A DNA stretch of 9,798 nucleotides, taken from assembly GCA_016179995.1 (NCBI GenBank), contig JACPCC010000009.1, positions 1-9,798 of the forward strand. The letters run 5' to 3'. The notes under the pieces were generated by a model that saw only the letters and a list, made by a program, of their open reading frames with translations, ran no database searches and had not been told where the DNA came from. Made by a program: the position numbers and the translations under genes. The DNA is from Candidatus Woesearchaeota archaeon (lineage in GTDB: Archaea; Nanobdellota; Nanobdellia; Woesearchaeales; GW2011-AR9). Every line of letters begins with the position of its first letter. Position 1 is the first letter of the stretch. Below, piece after piece: positions 1-5,535 of the stretch.

Positions 1-29
1 AGAGCGGAGGTTTAATAATATGAAACGAA

Positions 30-164
30 TTATTCTATCGAGAGGAAATAGTTTCGGGATAAGATAGCGGCGTTTTCAATTTTAAACTGATCTTTGCTTT
101 GACTTATACTTTTGTCTTTATTCAATTTAGAATTACTTTTAGAACTGTTAGCTCTTTTAACCAT
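30..164 (-). CDS. possible small basic protein, 44 residues
   Basis: Short open frame that I do not recognise. It starts at an ATG preceded by a good Shine-Dalgarno sequence, GAGGT at 169-173, four bases before the start. A TATA-like TTTATA at 201-206 lies far enough upstream to give a leader of about 14 bases. The product is Ser/Lys/Asn-rich (begins MVKRANSSKS, ends NYFLSIE), strongly basic in its first half, with no membrane segment or signal peptide. It lies 79 bases downstream of the DUF483-like gene on the same strand but probably has its own promoter. A second minus-strand frame covering the last codons stays open to the window edge, so a frameshifted or longer gene cannot be excluded. 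The main support is the ribosome binding site; the codon content is not decisive. Confidence 0.4.
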   Translation of the reverse strand: MVKRANSSKSNSKLNKDKSISQSKDQFKIENAAILSRNYFLSIE

Positions 165-243
165 AATTACCTCTTTTTTAGGAAGTAAGCTTTATTTGGT
201 TATAAATATTACTGCTTTTTGAACATATTTTAGAGTATAAATA

Positions 244-879
244 TTATTGAAGATTATCAGTATTTTTAAGGACATTCAAAGCCACTTTCGCTCTCTCAGA
301 CTCTATTTTTTGCAGTAACTCTAAATTATCTTTTCCAATTTTGATACTCTCAGAACAATCTGCTTTACAAGGAAAGTGTGATATCAAAACACAGTCTTCT
401 TCTCTATGCGCCAAATTTGTAAAGATATTATCGGAAGCAATTTCCGGATTATTGTTGGAAGCTGAAAAGTTTTGGCAGAAATAATCCACACAACAAGATG
501 GATAGCCTAAGAGCAAGCCCAATTCTTTTTGATTATTGGTTTGTTCGTAATAAACAGCAAGATGGGCTTTTTTTTCGTCTTTTGAGAGATAGATCATAGA
601 CATGCCTTTGTTGTCGCTCAGGTCAGGACTTTTTAATCCTAAATTAGAGAATTTCTGATTAATTTCTTTATTTTCGTTTAGGATTATCTTAAATGGAGAT
701 TTGGCTAAAAAAATATTATTTGCACTACAAAATTCTTCTACTGCTTTCAATTCAAAATCATAAAAACCGTGACGCACAACCTCCTTTAGCCCATGCAATA
801 AAAATAATATCTCTTGTGCTTTGCTCCAAGAGCCAAAAACTTTAATCAAATCACTTAGTCTCTGTATTTTTTCATTCAT
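244..879 (-). CDS. DUF483-like cysteine-rich archaeal protein
   Basis: Protein of 211 residues, resembling the archaeal DUF483 family of unknown function. The recognisable core is the C-terminal half: ELGLLLGYPSCCVDYF at residues 119-134, with paired Cys129-Cys130 and Cys135, followed by HFPCKADCSESIKIG at 168-182 with Cys171 and Cys175. The spacing of these cysteines and of His168 suggests a metal site or iron-sulfur cluster, but that is inference. The N-terminal 110 residues are predicted mixed alpha/beta with no obvious motif. No signal peptide or transmembrane helix, so probably cytoplasmic. It is the third gene of a minus-strand series, 46 bases after the cytidylate-kinase-like gene, and has no clear ribosome binding site. 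Family assignment is from motif memory and should be checked by profile search. Confidence 0.6.
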   Translation of the reverse strand: MNEKIQRLSDLIKVFGSWSKAQEILFLLHGLKEVVRHGFYDFELKAVEEFCSANNIFLAKSPFKIILNENKEINQKFSNLGLKSPDLSDNKGMSMIYLSKDEKKAHLAVYYEQTNNQKELGLLLGYPSCCVDYFCQNFSASNNNPEIASDNIFTNLAHREEDCVLISHFPCKADCSESIKIGKDNLELLQKIESERAKVALNVLKNTDNLQ

Positions 880-925
880 GGAATTTTTTTAAGACTTGAA
901 AATTTTTTAAACATTTAAATAGCTT

Positions 926-1507
926 TTAATAAACCCTTAACTTGCTTTTAATAAACTCTAAAACTTTTCTTGCAGCTTCTTCAGCATTTATTTTGCTAGT
1001 GTCTAAAACAAAATCATATTGTGATTCGTCTTCCGGATTAATTTTATAATATTTTTGATATCTCAATAAATCGTTTTCTTGCCGTAGTAGGATGTGTTTT
1101 TCCATATCGGCTAAAGATTTAACATTTCCTTCATTTCTTTGTTCTTTAGTTTCCTTATTCTGCAAATCTTTCCAGATTCTTTTGGCAGCTTCATGCGGTG
1201 ATACTTTAATAAAAATCTTTAATGATTCTGGCAGAAAGTGATATTGTGTACGGCCTTCTACAATGACTAATGCTCCTTTTTTATCTTTCTCTCTAGCATT
1301 TTTAGCAACCTGTTCATCAATATCTACATCTGTTTCTGGATGTGTCAGGGCATAGACATTAAGCTCTTCGAGCGTCATATTTCTCTTTTTAGCCAATTCT
1401 CGTCTAATCCCGCCGACGTAAATATACTCGGCATTTAATTCTTTAACTATAATTTTCGCAATAGTGCTTTTGCCGCTGCCCGGTGTGCCAGAAATAGTAA
1501 TTATCAT
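926..1507 (-). CDS. cmk: archaeal cytidylate kinase-like P-loop nucleotide kinase
   Basis: Protein of 193 residues. It begins directly with a nucleotide-kinase P-loop, ISGTPGSGKST (residues 5-15), the Walker A that binds ATP phosphates. The acceptor region follows, GGIRRELAKKRNMTLEELN at about 32-50, then ALTHPETDVDIDEQ and the IVEGRTQ segment near 103-108, a layout typical of archaeal CMP kinases, which phosphorylate CMP/dCMP in pyrimidine salvage. The lid is Arg/Lys-rich (RIWKDLQNKETKEQ) and the C-terminal helix closes the fold. Length matches archaeal family members (about 175-195). The start ATG is 4 bases past the glycosyltransferase stop, with a weak AGGA just before it, so the two are almost certainly co-transcribed. 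Substrate is inferred from the family; a related nucleotide or small-molecule kinase is possible. Confidence 0.72.
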   Translation of the reverse strand: MIITISGTPGSGKSTIAKIIVKELNAEYIYVGGIRRELAKKRNMTLEELNVYALTHPETDVDIDEQVAKNAREKDKKGALVIVEGRTQYHFLPESLKIFIKVSPHEAAKRIWKDLQNKETKEQRNEGNVKSLADMEKHILLRQENDLLRYQKYYKINPEDESQYDFVLDTSKINAEEAARKVLEFIKSKLRVY

Positions 1508-1511
1508 CTTC

Positions 1512-2270
1512 CTATCTTACAGCTTCATACTGTGTTTTACTTAAATCTTTCCCTAAGCGGGCTTTCATCTCTTGCTTGAGCCAAAAATAAGCAGCTTGAC
1601 TTAAACTCCATTTCTCAAAGCGTCTCATGGACGTAGTAGTTTTAGTATTTACACAATGATAAGAACCATACTTTTGTAATTTTTTTCTCAATTGATGATG
1701 TTCACGAATAATTAATTCGGGGTCATAACCACCGCAAGATTGAAACTGCTCTTTACGGCAGATAACTGCACCAGAAAAACTTTTGTGTAATCCTGTTGAC
1801 AAAAGAAAATTTTTAAGAGAAAGAAGCAGGCGGAATTTAGCTGCTGGTTCTTTATTATTATTGTTATCACTATTATTATTACTATTATTGTTAATACTAT
1901 TGTTTTTTTCTAGTTCTGGCTGTCCTTTTGTGCTGGCAATACTATGTTCAGGTAAAAACTCTTCTTTAATTTTTTGTAATGAATCATTGCTTAATGATGT
2001 ATCGGCATCTAAAAAGAGCAATACTTGACCCTGGGCATTTAAAGCTCCGGCATTCCTAGCTACGCAAACATTAGCCTTAGGCAGAGAAAGAAGACGTAAT
2101 TTTTCATCAGCTCTTTTACGAACAAGCTCTTCCGTTGCGTCAGTACAGCCATTAGCGACGACAATAGCTTCATAATCTTGATAAGTTTGATTCTTTAAAC
2201 TATGCAAAGTTTTACGGATATAATTCTCTTCGTTGTATGCAGGGATGATAATTGAGAAATAAGGCGCCAT
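1512..2270 (-). CDS. family 2 (GT-A) glycosyltransferase with Asn-rich insert
   Basis: Protein of 252 residues with the classic GT2 start FSIIIPAYNEENYIRKTL (5-22), the nucleotide-sugar region QDYEAIVVANGCTDAT (31-46), ARNAGALNAQG (71-81) and the metal-binding DxD-type motif LFLDADTS (85-92). The acceptor side includes FSGAVICRKEQF and GGYDPELIIREHHQL (180-194), followed by MRRFEKW. It transfers a sugar from a nucleotide or lipid-linked donor to a surface or lipid acceptor that cannot be predicted. No membrane helix is present. Residues 123-139 are an almost pure Asn/Ser run encoded by an AAT/AAC microsatellite, placed after the DxD strand in what should be a loop. First gene of a probable operon with the kinase (4-bp gap). 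TATA-like TTTAAAAA at about 2292-2299 and GAGG just before the ATG support this start. Confidence 0.85.
   Translation of the reverse strand: MAPYFSIIIPAYNEENYIRKTLHSLKNQTYQDYEAIVVANGCTDATEELVRKRADEKLRLLSLPKANVCVARNAGALNAQGQVLLFLDADTSLSNDSLQKIKEEFLPEHSIASTKGQPELEKNNSINNNSNNNSDNNNNKEPAAKFRLLLSLKNFLLSTGLHKSFSGAVICRKEQFQSCGGYDPELIIREHHQLRKKLQKYGSYHCVNTKTTTSMRRFEKWSLSQAAYFWLKQEMKARLGKDLSKTQYEAVR
1851..1903 (-). repeat. AAT/AAC trinucleotide microsatellite inside the glycosyltransferase gene
   Basis: Degenerate run of AAT and AAC codons (read on the minus strand) interrupted by AGT, ATA and GAT. It is in frame and encodes an Asn/Ser tract at residues 123-139. On the opposite strand it produces a meaningless Leu-rich open frame. 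Such repeats expand and contract by slippage in units of three and so keep the reading frame. Confidence 0.8.
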
Positions 2271-2335
2271 ATCCTCGGCTACATTGGGGTGTTTTTAAAG
2301 AATTATTATGGTCTAGACTATATTTTCTAGGAGCT

Positions 2336-2378
2336 GTTTGACAATGGGAATGATTAAAGCTTTATCAATTCATCAAAC
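2336..2378. repeat. imperfect inverted repeat between two genes
   Basis: Outer arms GTTTGA (2336-2341) and TCAAAC (2373-2378) enclose a near-palindrome centred on AAAGCTTT: GAAT-GAT-T-AAAG / CTTT-ATC-A-ATTC (2348-2371), with one unpaired base on each side. It lies downstream of the glycosidase stop (2395) and upstream of the glycosyltransferase promoter (about 2295), both on the minus strand. It could form a transcript-end hairpin for the glycosidase or be a protein-binding dyad; there is no clear U-run after it. Confidence 0.35.
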
Positions 2379-2394
2379 ACTAACTACTAACGCC

Positions 2395-3495
2395 TCAAAG
2401 CGTTAAATAATTCGCTGCCCAGAGCATAGCAAAATCGCAGTGATAGACTAAACTGCCGAATGCTCGTCCACGTTGATTAAGAACTTCTGGATAATTTTTC
2501 TGTTTTTCAATCAATTGCCGGTAATCATTTTTATACTTTTTAGCCAGTTCTTTATCAACGGATTGGACTAGTTTGATATATAATGGACCCATATGCGTCC
2601 AGATGCTGTGGCTTTCGTAGTTGCGGAAGAGCAATTCCTGGGGAATAAATTTTATGCTCTGCCGGGAATTGGTGTACTTCAAAGGCAGGGGTTGATCTAA
2701 TTTAGCTTCGCTTATTTTTTGAATCAATGTTTTAAGCCGTTCTTTATCTTTACAAAAACCAAAGTAGAACGGAAATAAATTTGCATCGCCAGCTACGTAA
2801 TCTTTATGACTCAAATCGTCGCAATAAAATTGTCCGTTCCAAAAATGCCTCTCTATAATCGAGTCATAGTCGTAAGATGTAAAAGGATTAATTAATTTAA
2901 GTTCTGCCAAGTCTCGAGCTAAAAGACCAACCATACAATTATCATAACAAGAGCTTTTTCTGATGGCAAAATCTTTGATGGAGGAGACTGCTAATTCTGG
3001 TTTGACTAAACCACTTTTTTTCTCGATAAAATGTTCAAAATATTTTTTTATTTCTTCGTTAAGAAATAGACTATGGGCAGAGTAAGAAAATTTTGATATT
3101 CTAATGGAATGAATCAGCCAGGGCAGGGAATCAACTGCAGGATACGGAAAATCATAAGACTTGTTTCGAGGATTGATAGTAGTAGTTACTTGCAATTCTC
3201 CTGAATCTGATGATTTCTCTTTAAAACAGTTTAGTGCATATTTTAGAGTTTTATGTACTTCTTTTTCGTAGCCTAACGAGTGCAAGGAAGCAGTACAAAA
3301 GCCGAAATCACGAGTCCAAAATTGTCTGAAATTGTTGGTTGATATTTGGAAATATTCTCCATTCCAGCAGTCTTTGACAATCTGCTGGCAGATCTGTTTA
3401 GCTGTTCCGGGGTATTTTTTGTGATAGAGAGTATTCTTTAATGAAGAGAAATAAATTCGGCTTCCTTCGCTCAAATAATCTATTATTGAAGGCAT
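2395..3495 (-). CDS. six-hairpin (alpha/alpha) glycosidase-like protein
   Basis: Protein of 366 residues with no signal peptide, so probably cytoplasmic. The sequence looks like an (alpha/alpha)6-barrel glycosidase of the glucoamylase / GH15-GH100-like superfamily: NNFRQFWTRDFGF at 54-66, a hallmark N-terminal active-site segment; SYDFPYPAVDSLPWLIHSI at 113-131; WNGQFYCDD at 219-227; AGDANLFPFYFGF at 235-247; and a C-terminal NYESHSIWTHMGPLYI at 292-307. Acidic residues in the usual places (Asp63, Asp122, Asp226, Asp237) could serve catalysis, but I cannot assign acid and base. Likely substrate is an alpha-glucan, trehalose- or sucrose-like sugar. The start is supported by a TATA element at about 3518-3523, giving an almost leaderless message. 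It precedes the glycosyltransferase gene on the same strand, separated by 124 bases. Confidence 0.65.
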   Translation of the reverse strand: MPSIIDYLSEGSRIYFSSLKNTLYHKKYPGTAKQICQQIVKDCWNGEYFQISTNNFRQFWTRDFGFCTASLHSLGYEKEVHKTLKYALNCFKEKSSDSGELQVTTTINPRNKSYDFPYPAVDSLPWLIHSIRISKFSYSAHSLFLNEEIKKYFEHFIEKKSGLVKPELAVSSIKDFAIRKSSCYDNCMVGLLARDLAELKLINPFTSYDYDSIIERHFWNGQFYCDDLSHKDYVAGDANLFPFYFGFCKDKERLKTLIQKISEAKLDQPLPLKYTNSRQSIKFIPQELLFRNYESHSIWTHMGPLYIKLVQSVDKELAKKYKNDYRQLIEKQKNYPEVLNQRGRAFGSLVYHCDFAMLWAANYLTL

Positions 3496-3517
3496 TTGAT
3501 GGTTAAAGTTTAAGGAT

Positions 3518-3526
3518 TATAAAAAT
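3518..3526 (-). promoter_or_regulatory. TATA box of the glycosidase gene
   Basis: On the minus strand the sequence reads AATTTTTATAATCC, with TTTATA at 3518-3523, 23-28 bases before the ATG. This spacing predicts a leaderless or near-leaderless transcript, common in archaea. Confidence 0.5.
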
Positions 3527-3560
3527 TTATAGGTTAAAAATTGTAAATGGTTATACTAAT

Positions 3561-3600
3561 AGATATATTTTAAATTTACATAGATATCATTTAAATTTAC
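3561..3600. repeat. two 19-bp direct repeats with 21-bp period in a divergent promoter region
   Basis: Copies at 3561-3579 and 3582-3600 match at 17 of 19 positions (AGATAT, two variable bases, then TTTAAATTTAC). The 21-bp period places them on the same DNA face. They lie between the divergently transcribed glycosidase (start 3495) and the 126-residue gene (start 3660), well placed to be binding sites for a regulator of one or both. A separate 13-bp repeat (TTTTTCATAAAAT, 3629-3641 and 3646-3658) sits directly before the rightward gene and contains its best TATA-like sequence. Confidence 0.5.
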
Positions 3601-3659
3601 TGCATAACTTTAAGTAGTATTACTGTTTTTTTTCATAAAATACTATTTTTCATAAAATT

Positions 3660-4040
3660 ATGGATTTAAAACAACTTACACTAAATGTGTTAAATACAAC
3701 TGGAGACCGAAACCTTAGAGGGGTTAGGGAAGCGGTAAGAAAGACCACACCTCCAATTGTAAAATTGGAGAGTTTAGATACTTTAATAGATTTAAGACTA
3801 ACTTCTTTAACTACTGATTATGAGATTAAATTGTGTTATGAGGCCACAGCTACAATTGACTTATATACTTATGTTAGATCCAGATTAATCGGTAACGGTA
3901 TTATTAAGAAAGACAATGTTGTAAGCATAACTAGGAGTAATAAAGGAGAAAATGACGAGTATGAATTATTGCATCTATCTTTTCATGGCGCAAATATTCA
4001 AGCATTTTTAAAAGTTTATAATCCTTTTAAAAGTTTATAA
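3660..4040 (+). CDS. unrecognised 126-residue protein with a recently altered C-terminus
   Basis: I do not recognise this protein. It has no signal peptide or membrane segment. The N-terminal part is basic (VREAVRKTT, residues 22-30). The rest alternates predicted strands and helices (TLIDLRLTSLTTDYEIKLCYEATATIDLYTY is typical of a small alpha/beta domain). A TATA-like CATAAAATA lies 18-26 bases before the ATG, and there is no Shine-Dalgarno, so the message is probably leaderless. The last codons are affected by a tandem duplication: a 19-bp unit at 4006-4024 is repeated at 4025-4043, shifting the frame and adding the ending FKSL. With one copy, the frame would run on as NPNYHIKTDIE to a stop at 4072-4074. 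It lies just outside the tRNA-bounded element and is divergent from the glycosidase. Confidence 0.6.
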   Translation: MDLKQLTLNVLNTTGDRNLRGVREAVRKTTPPIVKLESLDTLIDLRLTSLTTDYEIKLCYEATATIDLYTYVRSRLIGNGIIKKDNVVSITRSNKGENDEYELLHLSFHGANIQAFLKVYNPFKSL

Positions 4041-4043
4041 TCC
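4006..4043 (+). repeat. 19-bp perfect tandem duplication at the 3' end of a gene
   Basis: Two adjoining identical copies of TTTTAAAAGTTTATAATCC (4006-4024 and 4025-4043). Nineteen is not a multiple of three, so the second copy is read in a different frame and ends the protein at 4038-4040. Perfect identity suggests a recent event. Confidence 0.9.
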
Positions 4044-4114
4044 TAATTATCATATTAAAACAGACATCGAATAAATTAGTGTCTTTTCTTTTATTTTTTT
4101 AATAAAATATTTTG

Positions 4115-4126
4115 AAAAAAAAAAGC
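4115..4126 (-). terminator. oligo-T terminator borrowed from the tRNA
   Basis: On the minus strand a run of ten T follows the tRNA fragment, 47 bases after the ATPase stop. Archaeal polymerase terminates at such runs, so the att copy probably ends the ATPase transcript. On the plus strand the T-rich stretch at 4082-4100 could end the rightward 126-residue gene. Confidence 0.5.
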
Positions 4127-4143
4127 GGACCGGGGAGGATTTG
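4117..4143 (-). repeat. distal att-like repeat: truncated 3' end of tRNA-Arg
   Basis: Exact 27-bp copy of 5372-5398. On the minus strand it carries the last part of the T-loop, the 3' side of the T-stem, the 3' side of the acceptor stem, the discriminator G and an oligo-T run. Identity stops at 4144, so no functional tRNA is here. Confidence 0.9.
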
Positions 4144-4172
4144 CTTCAAAACTAAATAGAGCTAAATAACAT

Positions 4173-5243
4173 CTAAGTAACGGATCTTAACAATAATGGG
4201 TCGGTAACAAAATAATTTTCACTAATTTTAACAATAAACCCATAATCTAACAATTCTCTTAAATATAACTGAAGTTGTCTATCGCTCAGGGCGTTTTCCT
4301 CATTTACAAACTGGTGTTTAATGAGCGCCCATTGATTATACCCCTTAGAAATCCAATTTAATATTTTAAGATATTTAGATTTATTTCTATTAGCTAGAAA
4401 ATTATCTAGTTCTTTTCGTGTTAATTTAATACCCTCTTCTAAAACAGTAGATATTGTCTGTGAGTGTGATTTTCCTTGATTTCTAAACCATCCGTATTGT
4501 GTAGCCCAGCCGATAATACCATCAAAATTAGAGATAACTTCTTTTATTTCTTCATGGGAAATATTTTTCTTTAGTTGTTCGAATCCTTTTAATAAGAAAG
4601 ATCTAGTTTCTTCTTCGTTGAATTTTGGCACCTCTAATTCTATAAGAGCCCGACCATAAAGAGGTGATTCAGCATCTCTCTTACCTAAAAATTCATCCAA
4701 TAAGCCCATTTCAGAACCAGTAAGGATAAGCTTAATTTGTTTATAGTCATCATAAATTGCCGCGAAATTATACTCAAATTTTATTTTATGAAGTAGTTGT
4801 ACTTCATCAAAAGCTAGCATTAATATTTCATTTTTTTTCTCTAACTCTTCATTTAACCTTTCAAAAAAAGTAGGAAATTTTTGTTCTATTTGCAAAAAGA
4901 AAGCAGTAGAAATATCTTTGTAAGACACTTCTATCTTGGAAATATATTTAATGATTTTATGAAACAGCGATTCTCCAATTTTGTCTTTAATCTTCTCTAT
5001 CAAATAAGCCATAAATTCTCTTCTGTCATAATAAGGGGCTTCACGAACATCAATCTTTAAGTAGGTTAGTTTAGTTTCAGCTAAAGCTACATTGAGAAGA
5101 GATGTTTTTCCTGTACGGCGTAATCCTTTAAGAACAATCATTCTCACTGATTGGTCTTTGCTGTAAGAGATAAGTGTGTCTAATAAAAAGTTTCGACCGA
5201 AGAGATCTATTCGCTTTGTTTTTGGGGTGGTGTCAAAGTACAT
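4173..5243 (-). CDS. archaeal P-loop ATPase (ATPase_2 / STAND-like) with C-terminal winged helix
   Basis: Protein of 356 residues. The ATPase core shows Walker A GLRRTGKTSLL (40-50), Walker B LMLAFDEVQ (141-149, Asp146 and catalytic Glu147), a sensor-1-like strand IKLILTGSEMGLL (170-182) and the segment SPLYGRALIELEVPKFNEEET (193-213), typical of the archaeal ATPase family (Pfam ATPase_2) related to Orc/Cdc6 and STAND ATPases. A helical region follows, and residues about 288-354 look like a winged-helix DNA-binding domain ending in YFVTDPLLL, also typical of this family. Roles in this family are poorly known; many members sit in mobile or accessory DNA. It is the only gene between the two tRNA-derived repeats and has three palindromic sites just upstream of its promoter, so self-regulation or replication initiation is a reasonable inference. 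Start is supported by TATA spacing. Confidence 0.85.
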   Translation of the reverse strand: MYFDTTPKTKRIDLFGRNFLLDTLISYSKDQSVRMIVLKGLRRTGKTSLLNVALAETKLTYLKIDVREAPYYDRREFMAYLIEKIKDKIGESLFHKIIKYISKIEVSYKDISTAFFLQIEQKFPTFFERLNEELEKKNEILMLAFDEVQLLHKIKFEYNFAAIYDDYKQIKLILTGSEMGLLDEFLGKRDAESPLYGRALIELEVPKFNEEETRSFLLKGFEQLKKNISHEEIKEVISNFDGIIGWATQYGWFRNQGKSHSQTISTVLEEGIKLTRKELDNFLANRNKSKYLKILNWISKGYNQWALIKHQFVNEENALSDRQLQLYLRELLDYGFIVKISENYFVTDPLLLRSVT

Positions 5244-5266
5244 ATTTTAGTAGAAATATGCTCCTC

Positions 5267-5279
5267 TTTTTATACTTTA
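5267..5279 (-). promoter_or_regulatory. BRE and TATA box of the ATPase gene
   Basis: On the minus strand GTAAAG is followed by TATAAAAA (5274 down to 5267), a textbook archaeal BRE/TATA pair, 24 bases before the ATG at 5243. Transcription is predicted to start at or a few bases before the ATG. Confidence 0.7.
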
Positions 5280-5338
5280 CTGTTAGTTACTAACAGTTAG
5301 GTGTTAGTTACTATAAGTGCGATGTTAGTTACTAACAG
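5280..5338. promoter_or_regulatory. three palindromic sites with exact 21-bp spacing (operators or iterons)
   Basis: The core TGTTAGTTACTA begins at 5281, 5302 and 5323, exactly 21 bp apart. Copy 1 (5280-5296) is a perfect 17-bp dyad, CTGTTAGT-T-ACTAACAG; copy 3 (5323-5337) is a perfect 15-bp dyad; copy 2 is degenerate on its right side. The array abuts the BRE of the ATPase promoter. The 21-bp period equals two helical turns, so bound dimers would line up on one DNA face. It could be an operator array for the ATPase or another element protein, or an iteron origin. Confidence 0.75.
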
Positions 5339-5371
5339 TTGATATCTAAAACTAATTCTAGGAGAAATGTT

Positions 5372-5379
5372 AAAAAAAA
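5372..5379 (-). terminator. oligo-T terminator of tRNA-Arg
   Basis: Eight T on the minus strand begin two bases after the acceptor-stem 3' end plus discriminator. Confidence 0.7.
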
Positions 5380-5398
5380 GCGGACCGGGGAGGATTTG
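5372..5398 (-). repeat. proximal att-like repeat within tRNA-Arg
   Basis: The 27 bp shared with 4117-4143; here it is the natural 3' end of the intact tRNA plus its terminator. Confidence 0.9.
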
Positions 5399-5510
5399 AA
5401 CCCCCGAAACCAACCTTAGGAGGGCTGCACTTTTTCTGAGGATAGATTTTTACAGTACATTTCTCATCTTCCCAGTAAATTGTGCCCTATCCAGGCTAGG
5501 CGACCGGTCC
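5381..5510 (-). tRNA. tRNA-Arg(CCU) with a 55-nt intron
   Basis: Read on the minus strand. Acceptor GGACCGG pairs with CCGGTCC; discriminator G; no CCA encoded. D-stem GCCT/GGGC. T-arm GGGGG-TTCAAAT-CCTCC. After removing 5425-5479, the anticodon arm is CAACC-CTCCTAA-GGTTG, a perfect 5-bp stem with U33 and anticodon CCU, decoding AGG as arginine; A20 in the D-loop fits arginine identity. Mature length is 75 nt. The gene's 3' end served as the attachment site for the adjacent element. It also reads away from the structured region at 5536-5694. Confidence 0.88.
5425..5479 (-). other. tRNA intron at non-canonical position 29/30
   Basis: The intron interrupts the 5' side of the anticodon stem rather than the usual site after base 37. 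Exon and intron form a strict BHB motif: outer helix AGG/CCU, central 4-bp helix GCAC/GUGC, and 3-nt bulges AAU (5' site) and AGC (3' site). Cutting each bulge after its second base gives the exon join CAA+CC, which restores a perfect anticodon stem. Inside, CUGGG/CUCAG and AGAU/AUCU form an intron hairpin. Confidence 0.8.
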
Positions 5511-5535
5511 TTATATGCTTTTAATTAAATGGGTT

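Larger units (their letters stand above)
4117..5398. mobile_element. small tRNA-integrated element bounded by 27-bp att-like direct repeats
   Basis: The region between 4117 and 5398 is bounded by identical 27-bp sequences consisting of the 3' end of tRNA-Arg(CCU) and its oligo-T tail, both in the orientation of the tRNA. The intact tRNA is at the right end and the 3' fragment at the left, downstream of the tRNA. This is the arrangement expected after site-specific recombination at a tRNA 3' end, in which the incoming element restores the gene and displaces the old end. The cargo is one ATPase gene with its regulatory repeats, about 1.26 kb from repeat to repeat. No integrase or transposase is present. 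It may be a remnant after deletion, or a satellite that uses an integrase supplied elsewhere. Confidence 0.6.

Noticed and set aside
1783..2028. 81-codon plus-strand frame with a long Leu run
   Set aside because: Antisense shadow of the Asn-rich microsatellite in the glycosyltransferase gene.
4117..4143. A second tRNA gene
   Set aside because: Only the last 19 bases of the tRNA are present; no D-arm or anticodon arm upstream on the minus strand.
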